Assembly (NCBI RefSeq): GCF_004795055.1
Contig: NZ_SSBJ01000013.1
Location: 62,001 to 126,000 of the forward strand
From: Streptomyces sp. A1136
Lineage (GTDB): Bacteria > Actinomycetota > Actinomycetes > Streptomycetales > Streptomycetaceae
Direction of reading: 5' to 3'
DNA length: 64,000 nt
Shown: piece by piece, positions 1 to 9,164 of the stretch
Numbering within the stretch: position 1 is the first letter of the stretch
How the letters are laid out: each line of letters starts with the position of its first letter
Made by a program: the position numbers and the translations under genes
Notes under the pieces: generated by a model
Told to the model about the DNA's origin: nothing
The model's database searches: none
The model's input: only the letters and a program-made list of their open reading frames with translations

Positions 1-725
1 ACTACATGGGGCAGATCTTCCAGGGCGACTTCGGCACCGCCTTCAACGGCCAGAGCGTCACCGATCTGATGGCCACGGCCTTCCCCGTCACCCTGCGGCT
101 GACCGTCGTCGCCATCGTCATCGAGATCGTCGTCGGGATCACACTGGGCGTGGTCAGCGGGCTGCGCCGGGGCAAGTCCGTCGACACCAGCCTGCTGGTG
201 CTCACGCTGATCGTGATCTCCGTGCCCACCTTCGTGACGGGCTACCTCCTCCAGTACCTCTTCGGCGTCGAATGGGGCTGGGTCCGGCCCACCGTCTCCC
301 CGGACGCCCCCTTCGGCGAGTTGATCCTGCCCGGCATCGTCCTCGCGCTCGTCTCCCTCGCCTACGTCACCCGCCTCTCGCGCACCTCCATCGCCGAGAA
401 CGTCAAGGCCGACTACGTCCGCACGGCCACCGCCAAGGGCCTGCCGCGCCGGCGCGTCATCACCCGGCACCTGTTGCGCAACTCGCTGATCCCCGTCGTC
501 ACCTTCATCGGCACGGACATCGGCGCCCTGATGGGCGGCGCCATCGTCACCGAGCGGATCTTCAACATCCACGGGGTCGGCTACCAGCTCTACCAGGGCA
601 TCCTGCGCAACAACTCCCCGACGGTGGTCGGCTTCGTGACGATCCTCGTCATCGTCTTCCTGATGGCCAACCTGATCGTCGACCTGCTCTACGCCGTCCT
701 GGACCCGAGGATCCGTTATGCCTGA
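1..725 (+). CDS. Oligopeptide/dipeptide ABC transporter permease (DppB/OppB type), 5' end cut off
   Basis: This is the inner-membrane permease of a peptide importer, lacking its N-terminus because the reading frame is already open at the window edge. At least 239 residues are visible, with five or so hydrophobic segments. The cytoplasmic EAA loop that contacts the ATPase is clear (ADYVRTATAKGLPRRRVI, then RHLLRNSLIPVV). The usual family length is 300-330 residues, so perhaps 80 are missing. Its stop overlaps the next permease start by 8 bases, which indicates translational coupling. The assignment to peptide transport rests on the family and on the two ATPases with oligopeptide-type C-termini downstream; the exact substrate cannot be told. 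Confidence 0.93.
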   Translation, partial: YMGQIFQGDFGTAFNGQSVTDLMATAFPVTLRLTVVAIVIEIVVGITLGVVSGLRRGKSVDTSLLVLTLIVISVPTFVTGYLLQYLFGVEWGWVRPTVSPDAPFGELILPGIVLALVSLAYVTRLSRTSIAENVKADYVRTATAKGLPRRRVITRHLLRNSLIPVVTFIGTDIGALMGGAIVTERIFNIHGVGYQLYQGILRNNSPTVVGFVTILVIVFLMANLIVDLLYAVLDPRIRYA

Positions 726-1719
726 GCGCGGCCGGCCCGCCTACGACCCACTGGAACCAGGAGAGGGGGAGGCCATCGCACCCACCGGCCAGGGCGGCCC
801 CATGGACCTCGCGCTGGACGAGGCGGAGAGCCTGGAGAAGACACTGGGCGACGACCCGACAGGCCCGGCCGAGAAGGCCCGTTCCCTGTGGTCCGACGCC
901 TGGCACCAGCTGCGCCGCAACCCCGTCTTCATCGTCTCCTCGCTCCTCATCCTCTTCCTCGTCGTCATCGCGATCTGGCCGCAGCTCATCGCGAGCGGCG
1001 ACCCGCTGCACTGCGACCTGTCCAAGTCGCAGCAGGGCTCCTCCCCGGGACACCCCTTCGGCTACGACACCCAGGGCTGCGACGTGTACACGCGCACCGT
1101 CTACGGGGCCCGTGCCTCCATCACCGTCGGTGTCTGCGCCACCCTCGGCGCCGCCCTGCTCGGTTCGGCGCTCGGCGGGACGGCCGGGTTCTTCGGCGGC
1201 TGGGGCGACGCGACGCTCTCCCGGACCGCCGACATCTTCTTCGGTATCCCGGTCGTCCTCGGCGGACTGGTCTTCCTGTCCGTCGTCACCAGCACCACCG
1301 TGTGGCCGGTCGTCGGATTCATCGTGCTGCTCGGCTGGCCCCAGATCGCCCGCATCGCGCGCGGATCGGTGATCACCGCCAAGCAGAACGACTACGTCCA
1401 GGCCGCCCGGGCCCTCGGCGCCGGCAACACGCGGATGCTGCTGCGACACGTCGCGCCCAACGCCGTGGCACCCGTCATCGTCGTCGCCACCATCGCCCTG
1501 GGCACCTACATCGCCCTGGAGGCCACCCTGTCGTTCCTCGGGGTGGGTCTGCGCCCGCCGACCGTCTCCTGGGGCATCGACATCTCCAACGCCGCCTCGC
1601 AGATCCGCAACGCCCCCCACATGTTGCTGTACCCGGCCGGAGCGCTCAGCGTGACCGTCCTGGTCTTCATCATGCTCGGCGACGCGGTGCGCGACGCCCT
1701 CGATCCCAAGCTGCGCTGA
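718..1719 (+). CDS. Oligopeptide/dipeptide ABC transporter permease (DppC/OppC type)
   Basis: This is the second permease of the peptide importer, 333 residues. It has a long hydrophilic N-terminus (about 70 residues), a first membrane helix around residues 73-90, a periplasmic-type segment with two cysteines, and then the BPD_transp_1 domain. The EAA loop reads QNDYVQAARALGAGNTRMLL, followed by RHVAPNAVAPV. The ATG at 718 overlaps the upstream stop by 8 bases, so the two permeases are made together. Downstream, 13 bases separate it from the first ATPase gene. The two permeases would form the heterodimeric channel in the cytoplasmic membrane. Confidence 0.94.
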   Translation: MPERGRPAYDPLEPGEGEAIAPTGQGGPMDLALDEAESLEKTLGDDPTGPAEKARSLWSDAWHQLRRNPVFIVSSLLILFLVVIAIWPQLIASGDPLHCDLSKSQQGSSPGHPFGYDTQGCDVYTRTVYGARASITVGVCATLGAALLGSALGGTAGFFGGWGDATLSRTADIFFGIPVVLGGLVFLSVVTSTTVWPVVGFIVLLGWPQIARIARGSVITAKQNDYVQAARALGAGNTRMLLRHVAPNAVAPVIVVATIALGTYIALEATLSFLGVGLRPPTVSWGIDISNAASQIRNAPHMLLYPAGALSVTVLVFIMLGDAVRDALDPKLR

Positions 1720-1732
1720 GGAGCCCGTACCC

Positions 1733-2716
1733 ATGCTGCTCGAAGTGCGCGACCTGCACGTGGAGTTCACGACCCGCGACGGGGTGGCCAAGGCGGTCAA
1801 CGGCGTCGACTACTGCGTGGACTCGGGCGAGACCCTCGCCGTGCTCGGCGAGTCCGGCTCGGGCAAATCGGTGACCGCGCAGGCCGTGATGGGAATCCTC
1901 GACGTGCCGCCGGGCCGGATCGCGGGCGGCGAGATCCTGTTCAAGGGCCGGGACCTGCTGAAGATGCGGGAGGAGGAGCGCCGCAGGATCCGCGGGGCCG
2001 AGATGGCCATGATCTTCCAGGACGCCCTGTCCTCCCTGAACCCCGTACTGAGCGTCGGCGCCCAGCTCGGTGAGATGTACGAGGTCCACCGCGGCATGTC
2101 CCGCAAGGCGGCCAGGGCCAAGGCGGTCGAGCTGATGGACCGGGTGAGGATCCCGGCGGCCAAACAGCGGGTGGGGGACTACCCGCACCAGTTCTCGGGC
2201 GGCATGCGCCAACGCATCATGATCGCCATGGCGCTGGCGCTGGAGCCCGCGCTGATCATCGCGGACGAGCCCACCACCGCCCTGGACGTCACCGTCCAGG
2301 CTCAGGTCATGGACCTGCTGGCGGAGCTCCGGCGTGAACTGGACATGGGGCTGATCCTGATCACCCACGACCTCGGCGTGGTCGCCGACGTCGCCGACAA
2401 GATCGCCGTCATGTACGCCGGCCGGATCGTCGAGGCGGCCCCCGTGCACGAGATCTACGCCGCGCCCGCCCACCCGTACACCCGGGGCCTGTTGGACTCC
2501 ATCCCGCGCCTGGACCAGAAGGGTCAGGAGCTCTACGCGATCAAGGGGCTCCCGCCCAACCTGCTGCGCATTCCGCCGGGCTGCGCGTTCAACCCGCGCT
2601 GCCCGATGGCGCAGCCCGTCTGCCGCACCGACGTGCCCCCGCTGTACGAGGTGACCGAGTCGCCCGTGCCGCGCACCTCGGCCTGTCACTTCTGGAAGGA
2701 ATGCCTGCATGCCTGA
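1733..2716 (+). CDS. Peptide ABC transporter ATP-binding protein (DppD/OppD type)
   Basis: This is a cytoplasmic ATPase that powers peptide uptake, 327 residues. The Walker A motif GESGSGKS places the catalytic lysine at residue 45. The signature motif FSGGMRQRI and Walker [13 protein letters not shown] follow in the usual order. The C-terminal oligopeptide-transporter extension carries the cysteine cluster typical of the family ([15 protein letters not shown], later ACHF), which in characterised relatives can hold an iron-sulphur cluster. A ribosome-binding sequence (TGAGGAG) precedes the ATG. The stop overlaps the next ATPase start by 8 bases. The operon context gives high confidence in the transporter class, not in the substrate. 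Confidence 0.94.
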   Translation: MLLEVRDLHVEFTTRDGVAKAVNGVDYCVDSGETLAVLGESGSGKSVTAQAVMGILDVPPGRIAGGEILFKGRDLLKMREEERRRIRGAEMAMIFQDALSSLNPVLSVGAQLGEMYEVHRGMSRKAARAKAVELMDRVRIPAAKQRVGDYPHQFSGGMRQRIMIAMALALEPALIIADEPTTALDVTVQAQVMDLLAELRRELDMGLILITHDLGVVADVADKIAVMYAGRIVEAAPVHEIYAAPAHPYTRGLLDSIPRLDQKGQELYAIKGLPPNLLRIPPGCAFNPRCPMAQPVCRTDVPPLYEVTESPVPRTSACHFWKECLHA

Positions 2717-3806
2717 GCCGATCCTGGAGGTGAAGGACCTGGTCAAGCACTACCCGATGACCCAGGGCATCCTCTTCAAGCGGCAGATCGGCGCGGTCAG
2801 GGCGGTGGACGGCGTCTCCTTCGACCTCGGGGCCGGCGAGACCCTCGGCATCGTCGGGGAGTCGGGCTGCGGCAAGTCGACCGTCGCCAAGATGCTGGTC
2901 AACCTGGAACGCCCGACCGCCGGGACGATCTCGTACAAGGGCGAGGACATCACCAGGCTCTCGGCCCGCGCCCTCAAGGCGGTCCGCCGCAACATCCAGA
3001 TGGTGTTCCAGGACCCGTACACCTCGCTGAACCCGCGCATGACGGTCGGCGACATCATTGGGGAGCCGTACGAGATCCACCCCGAGGTGGCCCCGAAGGG
3101 CGACCGGCGGCGCAAGGTCCGGGAACTCCTCGACGTGGTCGGCTTGAACCCGGAGTACATCAACCGGTACCCGCACCAGTTCTCCGGCGGCCAGCGCCAG
3201 CGCATCGGCATCGCCCGCGGGCTGGCCCTGCGGCCGGAGGTCATCGTCGCGGACGAGCCGGTCTCCGCGCTGGACGTGTCGGTGCAGGCGCAGGTCATCA
3301 ACCTGATGGCGAAGCTGCAGGACGAGTTCAACCTCTCCTATATCTTCATCGCGCACGACCTGTCGATCGTCCGGCACATCTCGGACCGGGTCGGCGTGAT
3401 GTACCTGGGTCGCATCGTCGAGGTCGGTACCGACACCGAGATCTACGAGCACCCCACCCACCCCTACACCCAGGCGCTGCTTTCGGCCGTGCCCGTGCCC
3501 GATCCGCGTGCCCGGGCGCTGCGGGAGCGGATCATCCTGACCGGTGACGTCCCGTCCCCGGCCAACCCGCCGTCGGGCTGCCGCTTCCGCACCCGCTGCT
3601 GGAAGGCGCAGGAGCGGTGCGCGGTGGAGGTACCGCCGCTCGCCGTACCGCAGTGGTTCCCGTCCGGGCCGAGGGCGCATCCGTCGGCCTGTCACTTCGC
3701 GGCCGAGAAACAGGTGGTGCCGCTCACGGCCCCGCCGCCGAGTCCGCCGCCGGCCGTGCCGCCGACGGGGCTGACGAAGGAGGCGCGGCCCCCGGGGGAT
3801 GGGTGA
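2709..3806 (+). CDS. Peptide ABC transporter ATP-binding protein (DppF/OppF type)
   Basis: This is the second ATPase of the importer, 365 residues, which would pair with the preceding ATPase as a heterodimer. Walker A is GESGCGKST, the signature is [12 protein letters not shown] and Walker B is [12 protein letters not shown]. The C-terminal cysteine cluster (GCRFRTRCW, later ACHF) is present. The last 35 or so residues are proline-rich and probably disordered ([13 protein letters not shown]). It starts inside the end of the upstream ATPase gene and is the last gene of the operon. No clear hairpin terminator follows directly. Confidence 0.94.
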   Translation: MPEPILEVKDLVKHYPMTQGILFKRQIGAVRAVDGVSFDLGAGETLGIVGESGCGKSTVAKMLVNLERPTAGTISYKGEDITRLSARALKAVRRNIQMVFQDPYTSLNPRMTVGDIIGEPYEIHPEVAPKGDRRRKVRELLDVVGLNPEYINRYPHQFSGGQRQRIGIARGLALRPEVIVADEPVSALDVSVQAQVINLMAKLQDEFNLSYIFIAHDLSIVRHISDRVGVMYLGRIVEVGTDTEIYEHPTHPYTQALLSAVPVPDPRARALRERIILTGDVPSPANPPSGCRFRTRCWKAQERCAVEVPPLAVPQWFPSGPRAHPSACHFAAEKQVVPLTAPPPSPPPAVPPTGLTKEARPPGDG

Positions 3807-4141
3807 TTTCCGGCCACCCCGGCGCATGCGTCCGAATATCTTTACGGTCCCCGCAACTCCGTTTACTTCGCGGCAACTTGACCGTATCTGCCCCGAGATA
3901 TCGGCCGGGCAGGCTGTTCCGTGTGCGGCCGTGCGGGTGCCCACGGCCGGTCGGGTGGGCGTACGACCTCCCCGGCCGGCCTTCCCGTGCCCCTCCACGT
4001 GCGCGGCGTGCGCCCCTTGTGCTGCCGGAATTCGATCGATGCGCTGGTACGGATAGTTATGATCCGTAGCGCACGGTGGGTATGACTTCGCCGAGCACGA
4101 GTACGCGTACCGATGTCCGCTCGACGTGGAGGTGAAACGCC
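3807..4141 (+). other. Intergenic region with a probable promoter/operator
   Basis: There is no convincing gene in these 335 bases. The first third is comparatively A+T-rich and contains a TTGACC at 3878 without a well-placed -10. The useful signal lies near the end: TATGAT at 4058-4063 is a good -10 hexamer. It sits inside an inverted repeat whose 7-base arms are at 4048-4054 and 4062-4068. A Shine-Dalgarno GGAGG at about 4127-4131 serves the small gene that follows. Confidence 0.5.
4048..4068 (+). promoter_or_regulatory. Inverted repeat overlapping a -10 element (candidate operator)
   Basis: TACGGAT (4048-4054) and ATCCGTA (4062-4068) are perfect 7-base inverted arms around a 7-base spacer. 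The -10-like TATGAT (4058-4063) overlaps the spacer and right arm, so a dimeric repressor bound here would block the promoter of the small membrane protein at 4142. The site is seen directly; the function is inferred. Confidence 0.4.
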
Positions 4142-4336
4142 GTGGCACTCTCGATCTCGGCCGTGGTGCTGCTGGCGATCGTCGTCTTCCTGCTGGTGCG
4201 GAAGTCGGGGCTGAAGGCGGGACACGCCTTCGTCTGTGTACTCCTCGGCTTCTACCTGGCGAGTTCGACCATCGCGCCCACCCTCAGCCAACTGACGTCG
4301 AACGTGGCGAGCATGATCAGTGGCCTCAAGCTGTAG
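4142..4336 (+). CDS. Small conserved membrane protein, 64 residues
   Basis: This is a 64-residue protein with a hydrophobic helix at residues 3-19 and a second one around 28-45, separated by a basic stretch (RKSGLKAGH). The GTG start is preceded by GTGGAGGTGAAACGCC, a strong ribosome-binding site with suitable spacing. It lies alone between the peptide transporter and mshB. I recall similar very short two-helix proteins in other Streptomyces at this position, but no function is known to me. Coding is supported by the ribosome-binding site, the codon bias and the sharp end before the next promoter. Confidence 0.75.
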   Translation: MALSISAVVLLAIVVFLLVRKSGLKAGHAFVCVLLGFYLASSTIAPTLSQLTSNVASMISGLKL

Positions 4337-4412
4337 AGCGGGCCGTCGCGGTGGCGGCCGAGACCCCGGCGTCGTCGGCGCCACCGTGACGAAGCTGCCC
4401 GGGGCCGGCTCG

Positions 4413-4424
4413 TAGGCTGACCCC
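4413..4424 (+). promoter_or_regulatory. Leaderless -10 element of mshB
   Basis: TAGGCT (4413-4418) is a TAnnnT -10 hexamer followed by exactly six bases and then the ATG of mshB. There is no Shine-Dalgarno sequence. Transcription would start at or next to the A of the ATG, giving a leaderless mRNA. Confidence 0.45.
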
Positions 4425-5330
4425 ATGAACGGTCTTCCCGCCCGTCGTCTGCTCCTCGTGCACGCGCACCCGGACGACGAGTCGATCAACAATGGCGTCA
4501 CCATGGCCAAGTACGCGGCCGAGGGCGCCCACGTCGCGTTGGTGACCTGCACGCTCGGCGAGGAGGGCGAGGTCATCCCGCCCGCCCTCGCCCACCTGGC
4601 ACCCGATCGGGACGACACGCTCGGCCCGTACCGCGTGGGCGAGCTCGCCGCCGCGATGAAGGAACTGGGGGTCACCGACCACCGCTTCCTCGGCGGCCCC
4701 GGTCGCTTCCGGGACTCCGGGATGATGGGCGCGGAGCAGAACCACCGGCCCGGCGCCTTCTGGGCCGCCGATGTCGACGAGGCCGCCGCGCACCTCGTGG
4801 AGGTCATCCGGGAGCTCCGGCCGCAGGTGCTGGTCACCTACGACCCCGACGGCGGATACGGCCACCCCGACCACATCCAGGCACACCGGGTCGCCACCCG
4901 GGCCGTCGAACTCGCGGCGGAACCCTCGTACCGCCGTGACCTGGGCGAACCGCACGAAGTTCGCAAGGTCTACTGGAACCGGGTGCCGCGATCCGTGGTC
5001 GACGAGGGCTTCGCGCGGCTGCGTGCGGCGGGTACGGCCGTGCCCTTCCCGGGAGTCGCGACCGAGCGGGACGTGCCGGGCGTCGTGCCGGACGAGCGGA
5101 TCACCGCCGAGATCGGCGACGAGGACGGCCGGGACGCCTTCGCGCGGGCCAAGGCCGCCGCGATGCGGGCGCACGCCACGCAGGTCGCCGTGGACGGCCC
5201 CTTCTTCGCGCTGTCGAACGACCTGGCCCAGCCCCTCTTCGTCCGCGAGTACTACGAACTCGTCGCCGGGGAGCCGGGCGCCCCGGCGGGCGAGCGGGAG
5301 CGCGACCTGTTCGCGGGGGTGTCGGCATGA
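4425..5330 (+). CDS. mshB: MshB, GlcNAc-inositol deacetylase of mycothiol biosynthesis
   Basis: This enzyme removes the acetyl group from N-acetyl-glucosaminyl-inositol to give GlcN-Ins, the second step toward mycothiol, the main low-molecular-weight thiol of actinomycetes. It is a 301-residue zinc enzyme of the LmbE/PIG-L family. The AHPDDE motif places zinc ligands at His15 and Asp18, and GHPDH supplies His147; M. tuberculosis MshB uses His13, Asp16 and His147. The start is chosen because a -10 element lies just upstream at a spacing typical of leaderless genes. The last four bases (ATGA) are shared with the following membrane protein gene, so the two are translationally coupled. Confidence 0.95.
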   Translation: MNGLPARRLLLVHAHPDDESINNGVTMAKYAAEGAHVALVTCTLGEEGEVIPPALAHLAPDRDDTLGPYRVGELAAAMKELGVTDHRFLGGPGRFRDSGMMGAEQNHRPGAFWAADVDEAAAHLVEVIRELRPQVLVTYDPDGGYGHPDHIQAHRVATRAVELAAEPSYRRDLGEPHEVRKVYWNRVPRSVVDEGFARLRAAGTAVPFPGVATERDVPGVVPDERITAEIGDEDGRDAFARAKAAAMRAHATQVAVDGPFFALSNDLAQPLFVREYYELVAGEPGAPAGERERDLFAGVSA

Positions 5331-5710
5331 CCGGGACCCTGAACCCCGCGCGTATCGCCGCCCTCCTGGGGCTGCTCGTCGCCGGGGCGGTGACGGGCGC
5401 CGCCGGCTGGCTCGTGGTCGACCTCTGGTTCCCCGGCGGACTGCTGCTGGCGCTCCTCGCCCTCCTCGGGGTCTTCCTCGCCGGCCGGCTCGTGACCGGG
5501 AACGGCACCGGGGTGGGCGCCGGGGCGGCCGGCTGGTTCCTGGCGTACGTGATGCTCAGCTTGCCGCGCCCCGAAGGGGACTTCCTGCTCGGTTCGTCCG
5601 GAATCGGCCTGTACGTCTACCTTTTGGGCGGGGTGGCCGTCGCTGTGATCTGCGCCACGATGAAGGGGGCCCCGGACCGACCGGATTCGGCCGCGCGGCC
5701 CCGGCGCTGA
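5327..5710 (+). CDS. Four-helix membrane protein coupled to mshB
   Basis: This 127-residue integral membrane protein has four hydrophobic segments, roughly residues 7-27, 30-48, 58-74 and 84-106, with almost no loops and a short basic C-terminus ([10 protein letters not shown]). Its ATG overlaps the mshB stop as ATGA, so it is almost certainly translated from the same message. I recall a similar protein after mshB in other Streptomyces (a DUF6113-type family) and a counterpart next to M. tuberculosis mshB, but no biochemical role. A link with thiol metabolism is only suggested by the coupling. Confidence 0.85.
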   Translation: MTGTLNPARIAALLGLLVAGAVTGAAGWLVVDLWFPGGLLLALLALLGVFLAGRLVTGNGTGVGAGAAGWFLAYVMLSLPRPEGDFLLGSSGIGLYVYLLGGVAVAVICATMKGAPDRPDSAARPRR

Positions 5711-5914
5711 TGTGCTGTCGGACTCGGCCCCACTCCGATCGGCGACGGGTTGAGGGGGTTTGACGGTCCGTGCGAGGGTGGCCTGCGGGAAGCAAAGAGG
5801 AATCCCTGATTCCCGACGGACAGTTGCGCGCGCACGGCGGCCAGTATGGTGGACGGGCCGCCGAGCTGCCCGCGCAAGGTTGACGGGCGGCGGAGCCAAC
5901 CGGGAGAACCTGCC

Positions 5915-8008
5915 TTGAGTCGTGAAACTGACAGTTCGTCCCCCGGGCCCCAAGGGCACGGTGGAGCCGCCCGCCCGTCGGGCACGCCGCCGTATGGAAC
6001 CGGCCGGCATCCGTCCACGACTGTGCCACCCGGACCTGGCGCGGCGACCGCCACGGAGGAGAACCCTGTGACTTCGAAGCCGTCCACGCCCGACTCCGAC
6101 GGGCCGAAGACCGAGACCACCCTGACGACCCGGATCCGGATCAACATCCCGGGTTCCCGGCCGATCCCGCCCGTCGTCGTGCGCAAGCCGGTGAAGGACG
6201 CCGAGGAGTCCGCCGAGTCGGGGCCCGGCGCACCCGAGGAGGCGGCCGGACAGGGCCCCGCGCCGTCCGGCGGTCCGCAGTCCGGGGGCGCCCGACAGGG
6301 ACCGCCCGCGCCGCTGCCCACGAGGAACCCCGCCGCCTCCCAGGCGGGCCGCGGGCAGTCCCAGGGCGGCTCGGACGAGACGACCGGCAACTGGTTCGCG
6401 CCGCGCAAGGCCCCGGCCACCCCGCCGGCGGGTGTGCGGACCGAGCCCGGTCCGCGGCCGGGGGGCGCGAGCTACGGATCGGCTCCGGGCGTCGGCCCGG
6501 CCGGCCCCGACTCGTCCCGGGGGCCCGCCGGGCCCGCCCCGACGGGCCCCGGTGCGCCCGCCGGGCCCCGTACCGCCGGTGCGCCCGGCCCGCAGGCTCC
6601 CGCGGCCCGTTACGGCGCCGACCGGGGGGTCCCGGCCGGCCCGCCCGCGCCGGGGGGTCCCGGCGCGGGACCGTCCCGGGGCTACCCGGAGTTCGACGGC
6701 CCCGAGTACGGCAACGGCCCCTCCACCGAGGCGTTCCCCGCGTACACCGACCCCGCCGGGCCGCCCCCGCCGAACGGGCCCACCGGTGGCCCCGCGCTGG
6801 GTACCGCCCCCGTACGCGCCGATGACGCTCCGCGCTGGCCCGGCCCGGAGGCCCCGCCGGTCGGCGGTCCGGGTCCGCGGCCCGGTGGCCCGCGGCCCGG
6901 TGGTCCCGGTCCGCTGCCCGGTGACCCGTTCCCCGGTGGTCCGGGTCCGCTGCCGGGTGACCCGTTCCCCGGTGGGCCGTCCGCGGGTGGCCCGCTGCCC
7001 GGGCCGGTCGTGCCGACGGCGGCCCCGCAGTCGCCGAAGCAGACCCGGCCGGCCCCCAAGGCGCCCGCCAAGAAGCGCTCGAAGCTCGTCATGCTCGGCG
7101 GTGGCCTCATCGCCCTGCTCGGCGTGGCGTACGGCGCCGGGCTGCTCCTGAACCACTCCGACGTACCCAAGGGCACCACCGTCCTCGGCCTGGACATCAG
7201 CGGCAGCCGCGACGAGGCCGTCACCAAGCTCCAGGACATCTTCGGCACCCGCGCCGCCGCCCCGCTCCGGTTCACCGTCGGCGGCAAGCAGGTCGAGCTG
7301 AAGCCCGACAAGGCCGGGCTGACGCTCGACAGCCAGAGCACCGTCCGCAACGCCGCGGGCAGTGACTACAACCCCGTCAGCGTCATCGGCTCCCTCCTCG
7401 GCCGGGAGCGCGCCGCCGAGGCGGTGATGCCCGTGGACGAGGAGAAGCTGCGGGTCGCGCTCCAGGAAATGGCGGGCAGCGCGGGTACGGCGACCGAGGG
7501 CACGATCAAGTTCGACACGGGCAAGGCCGTCGCCGTGCCCGGCAAGGCCGGCACCAGCCTGGACGTGGACGGCTCGATCGACCCCGTGATCAAGGCCTTC
7601 CGCAACGCGGTCGCCACCGGGAAGCCCACCCCCGTCGAACTGCCCACCGCCAACCGGGAACCGGTCGTCAACGAGGCGGAACTCAACCGTGCGATGAAGG
7701 AGTTCGCGGAGCCCGCGATGTCCGGCATCGCCACCGTCAAGGCGGGCAACAAGTCCATCGCGTTCGGCGCCAAGACGCTGCCCAAGATCCTCAGCATGCA
7801 GCCCGTCAACGGCCACCTCGTCGAGAAGTACGACCTGGAGGCGCTGAAGGCCGCCTACAGCGACACCTTCGACGGCGTCCTGATCACCCGGGGCACCGGC
7901 GCCAAGACCGCCGTCACGCCGCAGGACGTCGCGGGGGCCCTCAACAAGGCCCTGCGCGGCAAGACGGCCACCGAGCGGACCGTGGTCATCGACACCAACG
8001 TCGGCTGA
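5915..8008 (+). CDS. Envelope protein with long Pro/Gly-rich N-terminus and peptidoglycan-binding (YoaR-type) domains
   Basis: This 697-residue protein begins with about 385 residues rich in proline, glycine and alanine, presumably disordered and cytoplasmic. A basic stretch (KKRSKLVM) and one membrane helix (LGGGLIALLGVAYGAGLLL) follow. The exported C-terminal third contains two copies of a domain like PF12229, a putative peptidoglycan-binding domain seen in VanW-type proteins; the first begins PKGTTVLGLDISG. I do not see a VanW domain after them. The TTG at 5915 has GGGAG at a good distance. A GTG at 6068 with an even better GGAGGAG is a real alternative. I chose the TTG because residues after it (SRETDSSSPGPQG) look familiar from Streptomyces homologues. 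Confidence 0.82.
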   Translation: MSRETDSSSPGPQGHGGAARPSGTPPYGTGRHPSTTVPPGPGAATATEENPVTSKPSTPDSDGPKTETTLTTRIRINIPGSRPIPPVVVRKPVKDAEESAESGPGAPEEAAGQGPAPSGGPQSGGARQGPPAPLPTRNPAASQAGRGQSQGGSDETTGNWFAPRKAPATPPAGVRTEPGPRPGGASYGSAPGVGPAGPDSSRGPAGPAPTGPGAPAGPRTAGAPGPQAPAARYGADRGVPAGPPAPGGPGAGPSRGYPEFDGPEYGNGPSTEAFPAYTDPAGPPPPNGPTGGPALGTAPVRADDAPRWPGPEAPPVGGPGPRPGGPRPGGPGPLPGDPFPGGPGPLPGDPFPGGPSAGGPLPGPVVPTAAPQSPKQTRPAPKAPAKKRSKLVMLGGGLIALLGVAYGAGLLLNHSDVPKGTTVLGLDISGSRDEAVTKLQDIFGTRAAAPLRFTVGGKQVELKPDKAGLTLDSQSTVRNAAGSDYNPVSVIGSLLGRERAAEAVMPVDEEKLRVALQEMAGSAGTATEGTIKFDTGKAVAVPGKAGTSLDVDGSIDPVIKAFRNAVATGKPTPVELPTANREPVVNEAELNRAMKEFAEPAMSGIATVKAGNKSIAFGAKTLPKILSMQPVNGHLVEKYDLEALKAAYSDTFDGVLITRGTGAKTAVTPQDVAGALNKALRGKTATERTVVIDTNVG

Positions 8009-8036
8009 CCGAGCCGCCGTGGAAGACCGGTGGTCG

Positions 8037-8078
8037 AGCCCCTGTCGGTCCTCTCCCGCGAGAGGTCCGACAGGGGCT
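8037..8078 (+). terminator. Strong hairpin terminator
   Basis: A 19-base-pair stem with one mismatch (8037-8055 with 8060-8078) closes a CCGC tetraloop, beginning 28 bases after the stop of the envelope protein gene. There is no U-tract, as is usual in streptomycetes. Confidence 0.8.
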
Positions 8079-8110
8079 TCGGCGTTGCCCCGACGCGGTG
8101 TCACGTCCAC

Positions 8111-8130
8111 CGCATGACAACAGTCATGCG
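8111..8130 (+). promoter_or_regulatory. Perfect palindrome upstream of the ABC/two-component operon
   Basis: CGCATGACAACAGTCATGCG has 8-base perfect arms around AACA and lies 57 bases before the ATPase gene. It is the right size and symmetry for a dimeric regulator. The response regulator encoded by the fourth gene of this operon is the obvious candidate for autoregulation. Confidence 0.55.
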
Positions 8131-8186
8131 GCAGTCACGACGCGAGACACTGACGCGGACCCCCGGGGGCGGGCGAATCTTGAGCC

Positions 8187-9164
8187 ATGAAGACGACGAC
8201 CGCGACGCAGACAGCCGCCGCCACAGACTCCGGAGCCGCCACCGGTTCCGGAGCCGCCACCGGTTCCGTGGTGAGCTTCCAGAACGTGACCAAGAGCTAC
8301 GGCGCCGTCCGTGCGGTCGACGGTCTCTCCCTCGACCTCCACCCGGGCGAAACCGTCGCGCTCCTCGGACCCAACGGCGCCGGGAAGTCCTCCACCCTCG
8401 ACCTGTTGCTCGGACTGCGCCCCGCCGACTCCGGGTCCGTCCGACTCTTCGGCACGACGCCGCGCGAGGCCATAGCCGCCGGCCGGGTCGGGGCCATGCT
8501 CCAGACCGGCGGACTGATGGAGGAGGTGACCGTACGCGAGATAGTCGCCCTCACCTGCGCGCTGCACCCCCGCCCGTACCCGGTGGACGAGGTGCTCAGC
8601 CGCGCCGGGATCTCCGACATCGCCGGCCGGCTCGTCAACAAGCTCTCCGGGGGCCAGGAGCAGCGCGTGCGCTTCGCGCTCGCCACCGCTGGGGACAACG
8701 AGCTGATCGTGCTGGACGAACCGACGACCGGCATGGACGTCACCTCCCGCCAGGCCTTCTGGGCCACGATGCGGGAGCAGGCCGCCCGCGGCCGGACCGT
8801 CCTCTTCGCCACGCACTACCTGGAGGAGGCGGACGCGATAGCCGACCGCGTCCTGGTCCTGAGCAAGGGCCGGCTCCTCGCCGACGGCACCGCCGCCGAG
8901 ATCAAGGCGAAGGCCGGCGCCCGCCGGATCGCCTTCGACCTCAACGACGAGCAGGTCGACGAGCAGGCGCTGCGCGCCCTCCCGCACCTGACCGCCTACG
9001 AGCGGCACGGGGACACCGTGAAGCTCCAGTCGCGGGACGCCGACGCGACCGTGCACGCCGTCTACGCCCTGGGGCTCTACCCCCGGAACCTGGAAGTCGC
9101 CGGGCTGGGCCTGGAGCAGGCTTTCATCGCCCTCACCGAGGCCGAGGAGGCCAACGCATCATGA
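8187..9164 (+). CDS. ABC-2 type exporter ATP-binding protein
   Basis: This is the ATPase of a drug/peptide-type ABC exporter, 325 residues. The first 27 residues are a low-complexity Ala/Thr/Ser/Gly tail containing a duplicated ATGSGA unit. The ATPase core follows, with Walker A GPNGAGKSS, signature LSGGQEQRV, Walker B LIVLDEPTTGMD and the H-loop THYLEEAD. It starts a four-gene unit in which every junction overlaps by four bases. The proteins would act together as exporter plus its own sensor and regulator, an arrangement common for cell-envelope or antibiotic stress response in Gram-positives. The Shine-Dalgarno is weak, so the start could be a few codons away. Confidence 0.92.
   Translation: MKTTTATQTAAATDSGAATGSGAATGSVVSFQNVTKSYGAVRAVDGLSLDLHPGETVALLGPNGAGKSSTLDLLLGLRPADSGSVRLFGTTPREAIAAGRVGAMLQTGGLMEEVTVREIVALTCALHPRPYPVDEVLSRAGISDIAGRLVNKLSGGQEQRVRFALATAGDNELIVLDEPTTGMDVTSRQAFWATMREQAARGRTVLFATHYLEEADAIADRVLVLSKGRLLADGTAAEIKAKAGARRIAFDLNDEQVDEQALRALPHLTAYERHGDTVKLQSRDADATVHAVYALGLYPRNLEVAGLGLEQAFIALTEAEEANAS

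Noticed and set aside
5252..8110. 952-residue minus-strand frame
   Set aside because: It shadows the Pro/Gly-rich envelope protein; its Arg/Gly/Arg-rich sequence has no family features.
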